Positions 46,125 to 55,405 of a DNA stretch of 64,000 nt are shown piece after piece. The stretch lies in assembly GCF_006065315.1 (NCBI RefSeq), contig NZ_CP040749.1, positions 682,001 through 746,000 of the forward strand, read 5' to 3'. The translations under genes were made by a program, and so were the position numbers. The notes under the pieces were generated by a model, which was given only the letters and a program-made list of their open reading frames with translations, had not been told where the DNA came from and searched no databases. The stretch is from Aureibaculum algae. Its GTDB lineage: Bacteria; Bacteroidota; Bacteroidia; Flavobacteriales; Flavobacteriaceae. How positions within the stretch are numbered: position 1 is the first letter of the stretch; every line of letters begins with the position of its first letter.

Positions 46125-47141
46125 ATGCAAGCACAATTTAAAACACACCCTCATCGTCGATATAATATTTTAACAGGCGAATGGGTGTTGGTTTCTCCGC
46201 ACAGAACAAAAAGGCCTTGGCAAGGTGAAACTGAAGCCTATGTAAAAAAGGATATGATTACGTACGATCGTGAATGTTACCTTTGCCCCACTAACACTAG
46301 AATTAATGGTGAGGTGAACCCTGATTATAAAAGCACCTATGTTTTTAAAAATGATTTTGGAGCTCTTCTAGAAGACACTCCTCTATTTGAATATAAAGAA
46401 GGGTTACTTCTTGCGGAAGGTGAAAAAGGAATTTCTAAAGTGATCTGTTTTTCTCAGAATCATTCACTAACTATTCCAGATATGGAAATAGCTGATTTGG
46501 TTTACGTAGTTGAAACTTGGCAAAACGAGTTTACTGAACTAGGGAATACCAAAGACATAAACTATGTGCAAATATTTGAAAATAAAGGTGCCATTATGGG
46601 ATGTAGCAATCCGCATCCACATGGGCAAGTATGGGCGCAACATTCGATACCCACGGAGGTTGAAAAAAAGACAAATTCACAAAAGAACTATTTAGAAAAA
46701 ACGGGTTCGGGATTATTACAAGATTATATAGAGCAAGAATTAAATGAAGATATTAGAGTGATATCGCAAAATAAAAGTTTTGTAACTCTAATTCCTTTTT
46801 GGGCCGTTTGGCCTTACGAAGCTATGATTGTGCCAAAACGGAAAATGGCAAATATATTAGGGTTGACTGATAAAGAAAAAGTTGATTTTGCAGAGCAATT
46901 AAAAATACTTACACAGAAATATGACGCTCTTTTTGACACCTCTTTTCCATATTCTTCCGGGATACATCAAGCACCAACAGATGGTTCCTATTATAAAGAG
47001 TGGCATTGGCATATGAGTTTTTATCCGCCCTTATTACGATCTGCAACTGTGAAAAAATTCATGGTAGGTTATGAAATGTTTGCCATGGCTCAACGTGATA
47101 TTACCGCTGAATCAGCAGCTGAAAAATTAAAATCACTTTAA
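46125..47141 (+). CDS. galT: Galactose-1-phosphate uridylyltransferase
   Basis: A 338-residue cytoplasmic HIT-superfamily enzyme exchanging UMP between UDP-glucose and galactose-1-phosphate. The active-site HPH motif is H164-P-H166 in GCSNPHPHGQVWA. Zinc ligands are suggested by C51/C54 (RECYLCPTN) and H113, as in the Escherichia coli enzyme. WHWHMSFYPPLLRS near residue 294 is the conserved metal/substrate segment. Its TAA stop shares one base with the galK ATG (TAATG), so translation is coupled. No galE is present in the window, so UDP-galactose must be recycled by an epimerase encoded elsewhere. Confidence 0.96.
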   Translation: MQAQFKTHPHRRYNILTGEWVLVSPHRTKRPWQGETEAYVKKDMITYDRECYLCPTNTRINGEVNPDYKSTYVFKNDFGALLEDTPLFEYKEGLLLAEGEKGISKVICFSQNHSLTIPDMEIADLVYVVETWQNEFTELGNTKDINYVQIFENKGAIMGCSNPHPHGQVWAQHSIPTEVEKKTNSQKNYLEKTGSGLLQDYIEQELNEDIRVISQNKSFVTLIPFWAVWPYEAMIVPKRKMANILGLTDKEKVDFAEQLKILTQKYDALFDTSFPYSSGIHQAPTDGSYYKEWHWHMSFYPPLLRSATVKKFMVGYEMFAMAQRDITAESAAEKLKSL

Positions 47142-48283
47142 TGATGGAAGACATAGAATTTAATGCAAGCAATTGGGATTTAATTATAGATTCTCCTGGA
47201 AGAATAAATATTATTGGAGAACACACAGACTATAACCATGGTTTTGTTTTACCGACAGCTATTGATAAAAAAATTCAATTTAAATTTAATAAAAATGGAA
47301 GTTTAAACACATGTAACATCCATAGTAACAACTTCAATACAGGTTTTAGTTTTGAGCTAAATGCAATAGCTAAAAGTGAAAAGCAATGGGAAAATTATGT
47401 CTTGGGGGTTATTTACGAAATACAACAACTTTCTGATCAATTACAAGGGTTTAACTGTGTATTAGATGGTGACATCCCTGTTGGTTCAGGAATCAGTTCA
47501 TCAGCAGCTTTAGAATGTGGGTTGGCTTTTGGCTTGAATGAATTGTTTGATTTGAAGTTATCAAAACTAACCATTGTAGAATTGTCTCAACGTGCAGAGC
47601 ATAATTATGTTGGAACTAAATGTGGTATAATGGATCAATTTGCATCTGTTATGAGCAAGAAAGACCATGTGATTCTTCTCGATTGCCAATCTTTAGATTT
47701 TGAATATGTCCCTATTAAAATAGAACCCTTTAAAATCTTACTATTAAATACAAATGTGTCACATAATTTGGCTTCTGGAGAATATAATGTAAGAAGAAGT
47801 CAATGTGAAGCAGGTGTGAAAATTATTAAGAAAAGATATCCAGAAGTACATTCTTTACGTGATGTTTCTGGCACTATGCTAAACGAGTTTAAAAACGAAC
47901 TTTCTGAAGTTATTTTCAAAAGATGTACTTATGTTATTGAAGAAAAAGAACGTGTTTTAAACACTGTAGCAGCATTAAAAAAATCATTTTTACATAAGCT
48001 CGGTGAAAATATGTATAAAACGCATGAAGGCTTGCAAAATTTGTATGAAGTGAGTTGCCCTGAATTAGATTTCCTAGTTGATTTTTCTAGAAATTATGAC
48101 GAAGTAATTGGGGCTAGAATGATGGGCGGTGGTTTTGGTGGATGTACTATAAATATTATTCATCAAGATGCTGTAGCCTCTTTTATCAAAGAAGTTTCAA
48201 AAGCTTATTTTGACAAATACAAAATTAAACTCACGGCTTTTGAAGCGATGCCTTGTGGAGGCACTAGCATTAAAACCACTTAA
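47141..48283 (+). CDS. galK: Galactokinase
   Basis: A 380-residue GHMP kinase phosphorylating galactose at C1. The signatures are in order: galactose-binding SPGRINIIGEHTDYNHGFVL (about 18-37), the ATP-binding PVGSGISSSAALECGLAFG (about 115-133), catalytic Asp in GTKCGIMDQFASVMS (about 156-170) and GARMMGGGFGGCTINII (about 325-341). It starts with MMED; the first Met overlaps the galT stop by one base. Together with galT and the downstream symporter it forms a compact galactose uptake-and-catabolism operon, 12 bp before the symporter gene. Confidence 0.97.
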   Translation: MMEDIEFNASNWDLIIDSPGRINIIGEHTDYNHGFVLPTAIDKKIQFKFNKNGSLNTCNIHSNNFNTGFSFELNAIAKSEKQWENYVLGVIYEIQQLSDQLQGFNCVLDGDIPVGSGISSSAALECGLAFGLNELFDLKLSKLTIVELSQRAEHNYVGTKCGIMDQFASVMSKKDHVILLDCQSLDFEYVPIKIEPFKILLLNTNVSHNLASGEYNVRRSQCEAGVKIIKKRYPEVHSLRDVSGTMLNEFKNELSEVIFKRCTYVIEEKERVLNTVAALKKSFLHKLGENMYKTHEGLQNLYEVSCPELDFLVDFSRNYDEVIGARMMGGGFGGCTINIIHQDAVASFIKEVSKAYFDKYKIKLTAFEAMPCGGTSIKTT

Positions 48284-48295
48284 ACTTATACAATT

Positions 48296-49966
48296 ATGAC
48301 AGCACATTTCGGATTTTGGGATTATTTTATATTTATAACCTATGCACTACTTATTTTAGGAGTAGGTTTATGGGTATCACGCGATAAAAAAGGACATCAA
48401 AAGAACGCTGAGGATTATTTTTTGGCGAGTAAGTCATTGCCATGGTGGGCAATTGGAGCTTCTTTGATAGCTGCGAATATCTCCGCAGAACAATTTATAG
48501 GGATGTCAGGATCAGGATTTGCTTCTGGATTGGCTATTGCCTCATATGAATGGATGGCCGCATTGACCTTATTAATTGTGGGTAAATATTTCTTACCTAT
48601 TTTTATTGAAAAGGGTCTGTATACCATTCCCGAATTTGTAGAAAAAAGGTATTCTACCAATCTTAAGACCATTTTAGCGGTATTTTGGATTGCTTTATAT
48701 GTGTTTGTCAACTTAACGACAGTATTGTATTTAGGAGCTTTAGCCTTAGAAACGATTATGGGCGTACCTATGGTTTATGGCGTGTTGGGACTTGCACTTT
48801 TTGCGGCTGCCTATTCACTTTACGGTGGATTATCTGCTGTAGCATGGACAGATGTAATACAAGTTGTGTTTTTAATTTTAGGAGGCTTGGTGACTACTTA
48901 TTTAGCCTTGGATACAGTTTCTGGTGGAAACGGTTTTTTAGCCGGACTTACCAGAGTTTATGAAGAAGTACCTGATCGTTTTGCAATGATCTTAGATAAA
49001 TCAAATCCTGAATTTAAAAACTTACCAGGTATTGCCGTTTTAGTAGGAGGAATGTGGGTTGCCAATTTGTATTATTGGGGTTTTAACCAATACATCATTC
49101 AAAGAACGTTGGCCGCTAAATCTTTAAAAGAAGCCCAAAAAGGTATTTTATTAGCTGCGTTTTTAAAACTGATAATACCCTTAATAGTTGTTATTCCAGG
49201 TATTACAGCCTATGTAATGATAAACGACCCAGAAATTATGGCCAGTCTTGGTGATGCCGGGCTAAAAAACTTACCCACTTTAGATCAAGCGGATAAAGCA
49301 TATCCATGGTTATTACAATTTTTACCAACGGGGCTAAAAGGTGTGGCATTTGCAGCATTGGCTGCCGCTATCGTATCATCGTTGGCTTCGATGTTAAATT
49401 CAACGTCAACCATTTTTACAATGGACATTTACAAGCAGTATATCAACAAAAATGCAAATGATAAGAGTACAGTAGGTATGGGTAGAATATCTGCAGGAGT
49501 TGCTTTACTTATTGCAGCACTTTTAGCTCCACAATTGGGTAATTTAGATCAGGCATTTCAATTTATTCAAGAATATACGGGTATTGTAAGTCCTGGTATT
49601 TTAGCCGTATTTATGTTAGGTTTATTCTGGAAAAAAACAACAAACAAAGCGGCCATTATTGGTGCGTTATCTTCTATACCTATTGCCATGTATTTTAAAG
49701 TAGGCCCAAATGGATGGTCAACAAGCTCTCTATTTGTTGATGTTCCTTTTATGGATCAAATGGGATATACATTTATATTAACGATGGTAGTTATAATTAT
49801 AGCCAGTTTAATACAGCATCATGGTAAAAATGATGAGAAAGGAATAGATATTAAAAAGGGCTTATTTAAAACGAGTCCGGTCTTTAATATTGGTGCCTTT
49901 ATAGTGATGATTATATTAGTCTTATTGTATTCTGTATTCTGGAATTGGTATTGTTTGAACCCTTAA
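48296..49966 (+). CDS. Sodium/sugar symporter (SSS family, SglT-type)
   Basis: A 556-residue inner-membrane protein with about 14 hydrophobic helices, the length of sodium/glucose and sodium/galactose cotransporters. Family signatures include SLPWWAIGASLIAANISAEQ (about 46-65), the sodium-site region and YGGLSAVAWTDVIQVVF (about 176-192), and LPTGLKGVAFAALAAAIVSSLASMLNS near residues 342-368. It closes the galT-galK operon, so galactose is the most likely substrate, though arabinose cannot be excluded. It provides the inner-membrane uptake step for sugars freed by the GH2/GH43 enzymes. Confidence 0.93.
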   Translation: MTAHFGFWDYFIFITYALLILGVGLWVSRDKKGHQKNAEDYFLASKSLPWWAIGASLIAANISAEQFIGMSGSGFASGLAIASYEWMAALTLLIVGKYFLPIFIEKGLYTIPEFVEKRYSTNLKTILAVFWIALYVFVNLTTVLYLGALALETIMGVPMVYGVLGLALFAAAYSLYGGLSAVAWTDVIQVVFLILGGLVTTYLALDTVSGGNGFLAGLTRVYEEVPDRFAMILDKSNPEFKNLPGIAVLVGGMWVANLYYWGFNQYIIQRTLAAKSLKEAQKGILLAAFLKLIIPLIVVIPGITAYVMINDPEIMASLGDAGLKNLPTLDQADKAYPWLLQFLPTGLKGVAFAALAAAIVSSLASMLNSTSTIFTMDIYKQYINKNANDKSTVGMGRISAGVALLIAALLAPQLGNLDQAFQFIQEYTGIVSPGILAVFMLGLFWKKTTNKAAIIGALSSIPIAMYFKVGPNGWSTSSLFVDVPFMDQMGYTFILTMVVIIIASLIQHHGKNDEKGIDIKKGLFKTSPVFNIGAFIVMIILVLLYSVFWNWYCLNP

Positions 49967-50693
49967 CAACTAAATAAGAATGGAATTCCGACCGATTTTA
50001 ATTTAAAGGAATCTGCTGGTCACTCATTGATTTTAAAAAAAACATAGATAAATAGTTAAACCTAATTTTTTTTAATGAGTAAATCAAAGTCATATATTTT
50101 GTTACGCACTATTTCTAGAATAGTGATGCCATTGAAATGCTACTTTGAACATTATTCTAGAGCAACTAATAATCAATAGTGAAGATTTTACCTTATCAAA
50201 TTATCATTACTAATTGATTTTGGTATATATTTTTATTTTTATCAAAAGTCAAACTTTGAATTTTTTAATCAGGATTCTTTCTGATTAAGCGTTCGTCTTG
50301 TGAATTCTAAGGGGTTTATAATTGATGAAGCCTCTGCTGCTTTTTGGGGTGTCAAAAAACAGGCATAGCATAACCAACTCTAAATTAAGTCAATTTGTTC
50401 TGTCCGTTTAACTGTCGGTACACTCCCTTTACTAATGACTTAAAAAGAGTTGCTAATGCTATTATGGAACTTGTAAAGACTATACAAAGTTTTAACAAAA
50501 AAAACGGTTTCTACTTCCTTGAAAATCCAAGGATTTTACTACATGGCAGACACTCCTGATTTATTTTTCTAAAAGTCTTGACAAAACCCACTTCGTCAAT
50601 TGTGCTATGCACGAAAGAAATTATACAGACCCCCTTAAAATTCAATTCAATTTAATTCAACATGGGGATTATTAATCTTTTAAATCATTTATT
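49967..50693. other. Intergenic region between the galactose operon and the mobilization module, 727 bp
   Basis: No intact gene. Short open stretches near 50430-50530 have no start or recognisable similarity and may be decayed coding DNA. A run of near-repeats of ATTCA (about 50639-50659) precedes ssb. I see no integrase, no tRNA and no clear attachment site. The left boundary of the mobile module must lie somewhere here. Confidence 0.4.
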
Positions 50694-51038
50694 ATGAGCA
50701 CAATTAAAAATCACGTACAGTTAATCGGAAATGTTGGACAAAAACCAATAATTACAAACCTTGAAAATGATAAAAAAGTAGCTCGCTTATCATTGGCGAC
50801 CAATGAAAACTACAAAAATAACAAGGGCGAAAAACAAACCGATACAAATTGGCATTCAATCGTAGCCTGGGGTAAAATCGAGGGGATTATCGAAGAGTTT
50901 GTATATCAAGGCAAAAAAATTGGGATAGCTGGGAAATTAAAGACGAGGAATTATGAATCCAAAGGTGGTGAAAAACAGTATGTAACGGAAATTATAGTCA
51001 ATGAAATTCTTTTGTTAAAAGGAAATTCAAATAAGTAA
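50694..51038 (+). CDS. ssb: Single-stranded DNA-binding protein, plasmid type
   Basis: A 114-residue OB-fold protein (KNHVQLIGNVGQKPII, RLSLATNENYKNNKGEK, TNWHSIVAWGKI, LKTRNYESKGGEKQYVTEII). It lacks the flexible linker and acidic DDIPF-like tail of chromosomal SSB, as is common for SSBs on mobile elements. It would coat single-stranded DNA made during transfer. It opens the mobilization module and is followed by a hairpin terminator. Confidence 0.92.
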   Translation: MSTIKNHVQLIGNVGQKPIITNLENDKKVARLSLATNENYKNNKGEKQTDTNWHSIVAWGKIEGIIEEFVYQGKKIGIAGKLKTRNYESKGGEKQYVTEIIVNEILLLKGNSNK

Positions 51039-51050
51039 TATATTAAAAAT

Positions 51051-51086
51051 AAAGAGGATGCGTCTCAAATGCTATGCCCTCTTTTT
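51051..51086 (+). terminator. Hairpin terminator after ssb
   Basis: AAAGAGG (51051-51057) pairs with CCTCTTT (51078-51084) across a 20-nt loop, followed by further T to 51086. Confidence 0.6.
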
Positions 51087-51110
51087 ATTAACCTAATTCA
51101 AAAATTAATC

Positions 51111-51605
51111 ATGAAATCCAAGATGTGCAAATCGCAAAATAAAGATTCAACTTTGAATAAAGTCAAAATTAATGAAATACGAATAAGTTACATAGAGAGA
51201 AACACAACATTAAACTCTAAAGCGATTACTGGTTCAGTTGAAGCGAGAAATTTGCTTTTTGATAATTGGGACAAAAATACCATAGCTTTACATGAGACTT
51301 TTAAGGTATTACTATTGAATAATTCAAACAAGGTTAAAGGAGTTTATGAATTGTCAAACGGAGGAATAACAGGAACTTTAGTTGATATTTGTATTCTTTT
51401 TGCCATTGTTTTAAAATCATTAAGTGTTGGAATTATTGTAGCACATAACCATCCAAGTGGTTCCTTAAAAGCGAGTGAAGCAGACATACAGCTCACTCAA
51501 AAGATTAAAACAGCGGCTACTTTATTAGATGTAAAAGTACTTGACCATGTCATAATTAGCCCTAGTGGCCAATTTTATAGTTTCGCGGATAACAATATGT
51601 TATAA
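51111..51605 (+). CDS. RadC-like JAB-domain protein
   Basis: A 164-residue protein with the ATG at 51111. An upstream in-frame ATG at 51069 lies inside the terminator hairpin and is less likely. The JAB metalloprotease-like motif is H112-N-H114-P-S-G-S with D125 in ASEADIQLTQ, plus the upstream acidic region KVKGVYELSNGG. RadC-family proteins of this short type are typical cargo of Bacteroidetes conjugative and mobilizable elements. Their function is unsettled (the old repair role is doubtful). It lacks the helix-hairpin-helix N-terminal part of longer RadC proteins. Confidence 0.9.
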   Translation: MKSKMCKSQNKDSTLNKVKINEIRISYIERNTTLNSKAITGSVEARNLLFDNWDKNTIALHETFKVLLLNNSNKVKGVYELSNGGITGTLVDICILFAIVLKSLSVGIIVAHNHPSGSLKASEADIQLTQKIKTAATLLDVKVLDHVIISPSGQFYSFADNNML

Positions 51606-51894
51606 TTACTACACACCCCATACTGGCAATTTTCAATTTTTATTAAAGTTAACATGTAAGAATTACAAAGACTTGGAACATTCAAGCACTTTTTTTTAGT
51701 TTTTTTTAAAAAAAATGACGCCTTTAGACGATAAAGTTCATGAAATCATATGGATTACAGTCAAAACAAACCATTTGAAAATAATCTTCATTTTGATTTT
51801 ACACGTAAATAAAATAACTTTAAAAAGAAACTGATGAGAATCAGTTTTTTGAAATATTTTGCTCCCATAGGAGAAAATATGGAAAAGCAAGAGG

Positions 51895-51916
51895 GTAGCG
51901 TGCAAAGCACCGCTAC
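51895..51916. repeat. Hairpin in candidate oriT
   Basis: GTAGCG-TGC pairs with GCA-C-CGCTAC around AAA: nine base pairs with a single bulged C. It is located about 150 bp upstream of the first mobilization gene. Confidence 0.6.
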
Positions 51917-51990
51917 AGATTCATTTTGCTTCGCAAAGCACTGTGTTTAAAGGGTTTTTGGAAGATGTAAAGTTTTTGACAGAAAAACAA

Positions 51991-52044
51991 ATTGTAACAA
52001 TTTCTTCGCAAAGCCTTGGAAACATTGAAAAAAATTGTCACAAT
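51991..52044. repeat. Inverted repeat upstream of the mobilization operon
   Basis: ATTGTAACAATTT (51991-52003) and AAATTGTCACAAT (52032-52044) are complementary except at one position. The spacer includes the second CTTCGCAAAGC copy. It could be a relaxosome or operator site, 23 bp before the start codon at 52067. Confidence 0.5.
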
Positions 52045-52066
52045 AGACATTGAAACAAATTAAAAA

Positions 52067-52615
52067 ATGGATGATTTTAATACAGTACGGTTAAAAAGAA
52101 AAACCTTGTCACGGTTCAAACACTTTTCCAAAAAGGTGTCAAAATCCTATTCTGAAACCTTAGAGATTATCATCAACTTTTTTGAATGGCATGGCTTTTT
52201 ACCGGCTGACCGATTTGAACAGAGTATCGTTCAGGAAATCGTAAAAAATAGAAAACGTACCAATGCCTCTATAGCCATTATGAAAAGCATAGAAAAAGAA
52301 CAGACCAAACCAACAACGGCCATGCTATTATCGTTGTTTGAAGAAAACCTAGTCCAAACAAAAGAAGAACCGGAAATGGTTGAAAGGAAATTTACCGATA
52401 TGCCAATAAAAGAAAATAAACCCATTGAAGAAACGACTGTACCCAAAATCCGATATGAACGATTGACCGAGAAAATGAATGTAGTAAAACAGGATTTTTC
52501 CAATGTACTGGATAATGTAAAAATAGTAAAAAGCAGTTTCGGTAAAAACTATTTGAAGTTAGAGCTATCAGAAGCGGAACTAGTAAAATTAAAAAGAACA
52601 TTACAAAATATCTAA
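52067..52615 (+). CDS. BfmA/BtgA-type mobilization accessory protein
   Basis: A 182-residue protein. The N-terminal part (about 5-65, FNTVRLKRKTLSRFKHFSKK and SYSETLEIIINFFEWHGFLP) has the size and pattern of a ribbon-helix-helix DNA-binding domain seen in BtgA/BfmA proteins of Bacteroides mobilizable elements. The C-terminal half is charged and partly coiled-coil-like. Such proteins bind the transfer origin and assist the relaxase. The next gene begins 2 bp after its stop, so the two are co-translated. Confidence 0.8.
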   Translation: MDDFNTVRLKRKTLSRFKHFSKKVSKSYSETLEIIINFFEWHGFLPADRFEQSIVQEIVKNRKRTNASIAIMKSIEKEQTKPTTAMLLSLFEENLVQTKEEPEMVERKFTDMPIKENKPIEETTVPKIRYERLTEKMNVVKQDFSNVLDNVKIVKSSFGKNYLKLELSEAELVKLKRTLQNI

Positions 52616-52617
52616 AA

Positions 52618-53637
52618 ATGTATATCGCCATTACCAAGCAACAATTGGGAATGAATTATAAGGGAAGCGTAAGTGATTTTGTCAATTATTTAAAAAAGGA
52701 AAATGAAGATAAAAGTTTGGAGCTTCAGGAACATTTTTTTGACCAGTATAATGACAAGGTAAGTCCAGAAAGTGTTATTGCTGAAATTGACGGAAATACA
52801 GCCAAGCTTTCCCAAAAAGACCCAAAATTTTATTCTTTGGTGGTCAGTCCAAGTCCAAGGGAGTTAAAACATATCAATAATAATTCTGAGCAACTGCGTA
52901 AATATGTCAGGGAAATCATGAAGGATTATTCCGATTCCTTTTATAGGGATCAAAAAGTTACCGTGGACGACATTAAATATTATGCAAAGTTGGAACATGA
53001 ACGCACCTATAAGGGAACAGATAAAAAGATACAAGAAAACCAACCTTATGCCACAAAAATTCTGCAACTCAAAAATGAAATTAGAAATATCCACCAAGGT
53101 ACTATAACAGGTAACATCAAAAAACTGGAAAAAGAAATTGCCCAATTAGAAAAAGAAGCCCCACACCAACAGCAAGGCAAACGTATTGTTAGGGGGATGA
53201 GAAAGGAAGGCTACCAGACCCATATCCATATTGTTGTTAGCAGAAAGGATAGAACCAATTCGTTTAGCCTATCTCCTGGATCAAAATATAAACAATCTGA
53301 AACTGTACTGAATGGCAAAATAGTTAAACAGGGCTTTCACAGAGAGAAATTTTATAAAGCCGCTGAAAAAAGATTTGATATTGCCTTTGGCTACAATCGA
53401 AATTTTGTTGAAAGCTATAAGGCGAAAAATATGTTTATAAAAGACCCTAAAAAGTTTTTTGCCACACTGGTCGGTTTACCATCAACCGAAAAACAAATGG
53501 CTTTTAAATTGCTGCATAAGGCAGGGGTAAACATTCCCAATATCCCTACAAATAAAGTGCAATTGGCATATAATGCATTTATGAAGCTTAAAAAAGGAGT
53601 GGGAAAAGCGATAAACTCTGGTTCAATTGGGATTTAA
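52618..53637 (+). CDS. BtgB/MobB-type relaxase (DUF5712-like)
   Basis: A 339-residue protein with an N-terminal substrate segment (MYIAITKQQLGMNYKGSVSD), a central charged helical stretch (about 140-185), and the metal-binding His cluster GYQTHIHIVVSRKDR near residue 200, as in relaxases of the BtgB/MobB group. It would nick the transfer origin and pilot the DNA strand. It sits between the accessory protein and the coupling ATPase, the standard order for such elements. The relaxase family is assigned from motif and context. Confidence 0.78.
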   Translation: MYIAITKQQLGMNYKGSVSDFVNYLKKENEDKSLELQEHFFDQYNDKVSPESVIAEIDGNTAKLSQKDPKFYSLVVSPSPRELKHINNNSEQLRKYVREIMKDYSDSFYRDQKVTVDDIKYYAKLEHERTYKGTDKKIQENQPYATKILQLKNEIRNIHQGTITGNIKKLEKEIAQLEKEAPHQQQGKRIVRGMRKEGYQTHIHIVVSRKDRTNSFSLSPGSKYKQSETVLNGKIVKQGFHREKFYKAAEKRFDIAFGYNRNFVESYKAKNMFIKDPKKFFATLVGLPSTEKQMAFKLLHKAGVNIPNIPTNKVQLAYNAFMKLKKGVGKAINSGSIGI

Positions 53638-53661
53638 TAATAATTTGTAAGAATATTAATT

Positions 53662-55242
53662 ATGGAAGAAATGTATAGGTTGATTTTTTTTATTGCATTG
53701 GGCTGTATCATGTCCTATTTGATTATAAGGCTTGTTCGTTATGGTTTTTTTCTGATGTGCCTGTGTATAATCGGTGTGTCTTTGATTGGATATTACGCTC
53801 TGGAATTGTCGTCTTTTTTAAAGATGCTACTTTATATTACAATCCCATTTTTGTTCTTAAATGGGTTGTTATATGTGTTTGTTGTCAAAGATGAAACAAC
53901 TGACAAAAAAAATAAAAAATATAGGATAGTACTCAATACAAAAGGCTCTCGTTTTGTATTGGAAAACATCCGCAGAGGAATCTCTATTATTGGTTCGGCG
54001 GGTAGCGGTAAAACGGAAAGTGTCGTGTATAATTTTTTAGAACATTTTGGTAAAAACGCTTTTTGTGGCGTTATGCACGATTACAAAGATTTTGAAATTA
54101 CCGAAATGGCATATCCTATATTTCAAAAAAGCAGTAACAATTTTTATATTGTTTCTTTTGAACCTATTTATCATAGGATCAATCCCATCGCTCCTCGATA
54201 TTTGCCAGATGAAGAAAGTGTCTATGAAATTTCACGGGTGTTGTTAGAGAACCTTTTGGAATTGAAAGAATCTGACAATAACAGTACCTCCCGATTTTTT
54301 AAGGACGCTGTGGAAGGTTTGATAGGTGGTTTGATATGGAGACTCAAAACAGACTACGAAGATTATTGTACCATTCCACATTTAATTGCCTTATACCAGC
54401 ATTTGGAAACAAAAGCACTCATTACTTTTTTAAAAGCAGATTTGACGGCTAAGGGAATGGCAGATGCTTTTATAAGCGGTGTAGGTTCGGACAGACAAAC
54501 GGCAGGAGTTAAAAGCACATTGGCCAATGCCTTTAAAAAAATAAGTACTAAAAAGATATTCATGGTGCTTTCCGCAGATGATATCCCATTGGATGTCAAC
54601 AATCCTTTAAATCCAGCGGTTATTTCCATAGTTAACAATCCTAAAAAAGAATCTTCATTGTCCCCTATCATCGCCACTATAATGCACACCATCACCAAAC
54701 AAATGAGCGAACGGGGTCAAAACCCTTCTTTTGTTTTATTAGAGGAAGCATCTACCATTCGTTTGCTAAATATGCACCGGATTCCAGCTACATTGAGAAG
54801 CTATGATATTATAACGCTTTACGTACTACAAGACAAAATACAGAACGATATGATGTATGGAGACCGAGCTAGCCGTGCCATTTTAAGTAATCTGTCTTAC
54901 CAGTTTTTTGGTAAGGCCAATGATCCCGATACGGCAAAGTATTATGAACGCTTTTTTGAGATCGTAAAAAAAGAAACAAGAAGTATCAATAAGGGTTATA
55001 ACCTAAATTTTGATACTCGCGTTACTCATGGTGAAAAAGAAGTTGCCAAGACAAGGGCAGATGCCTTTTATGGTTTAAAGCAGGGGGAGTTTATCGTATT
55101 TGCTGATGGTAAAGACAAAAAGTTACAATTCAAACATCCTAAAATTAAAAAAGAATTACCCACTATAAATAAAATCAACCACAACGACTTGGATGCGAAT
55201 TTTTTAAAAATTCATAATGAGGTAAAATCGATTTTCAAATAG
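53662..55242 (+). CDS. Type IV coupling protein (TraG/VirD4-like ATPase)
   Basis: A 526-residue protein with two or three N-terminal membrane segments (about 7-25, 30-46, 53-75). The Walker A motif is GSAGSGKTES (111-120) and Walker B is SFVLLEEAST (about 354-363), followed by the sensor-like LQDKIQNDMMYG. It brings the relaxase-DNA complex to a conjugation pore supplied by another element. It ends the mobilization operon. No pore (Tra) genes, integrase or replication gene follow within the window. Confidence 0.9.
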   Translation: MEEMYRLIFFIALGCIMSYLIIRLVRYGFFLMCLCIIGVSLIGYYALELSSFLKMLLYITIPFLFLNGLLYVFVVKDETTDKKNKKYRIVLNTKGSRFVLENIRRGISIIGSAGSGKTESVVYNFLEHFGKNAFCGVMHDYKDFEITEMAYPIFQKSSNNFYIVSFEPIYHRINPIAPRYLPDEESVYEISRVLLENLLELKESDNNSTSRFFKDAVEGLIGGLIWRLKTDYEDYCTIPHLIALYQHLETKALITFLKADLTAKGMADAFISGVGSDRQTAGVKSTLANAFKKISTKKIFMVLSADDIPLDVNNPLNPAVISIVNNPKKESSLSPIIATIMHTITKQMSERGQNPSFVLLEEASTIRLLNMHRIPATLRSYDIITLYVLQDKIQNDMMYGDRASRAILSNLSYQFFGKANDPDTAKYYERFFEIVKKETRSINKGYNLNFDTRVTHGEKEVAKTRADAFYGLKQGEFIVFADGKDKKLQFKHPKIKKELPTINKINHNDLDANFLKIHNEVKSIFK

Positions 55243-55405
55243 CTCAATTGGAATTTAGACCAACATCTTATAGAAAAAAGATTTTTTAATTGATAAATTA
55301 CTACTGTTATATATATCGATGAATATGTTAAAATTAAAAATAATTCTTGATTTATATACAATTAATAATACAATTTATTCTATTATATTTAGAATTAGTC
55401 TTAGA

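Larger units (their letters stand above)
51606..52066. other. Leader of the mobilization genes, 461 bp, candidate oriT region
   Basis: No gene. It contains a strong hairpin at 51895-51916, two direct copies of CTTCGCAAAGC (51929-51939 and 52004-52014), and a 13-bp inverted repeat with one mismatch (51991-52003 / 52032-52044) just before the accessory mobilization gene. Such clustering in front of relaxase genes is how transfer origins usually look. Confidence 0.45.

Noticed and set aside
48415..48963. Overlapping frames within the symporter gene on both strands
   Set aside because: They are shadows of a strongly conserved membrane protein frame, with no start context or similarity.
49967..50693. 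tRNA gene or attachment site at the left edge of the mobile module
   Set aside because: I found no cloverleaf-like sequence or TTCGA arm, and no repeat of its sequence near the right edge that I could confirm by eye.
55319..55405. N-terminal 29 codons of the SDR frame as part of the enzyme
   Set aside because: They are AT-rich and show no Rossmann glycine motif. Probably noncoding sequence read through upstream of the breakpoint.
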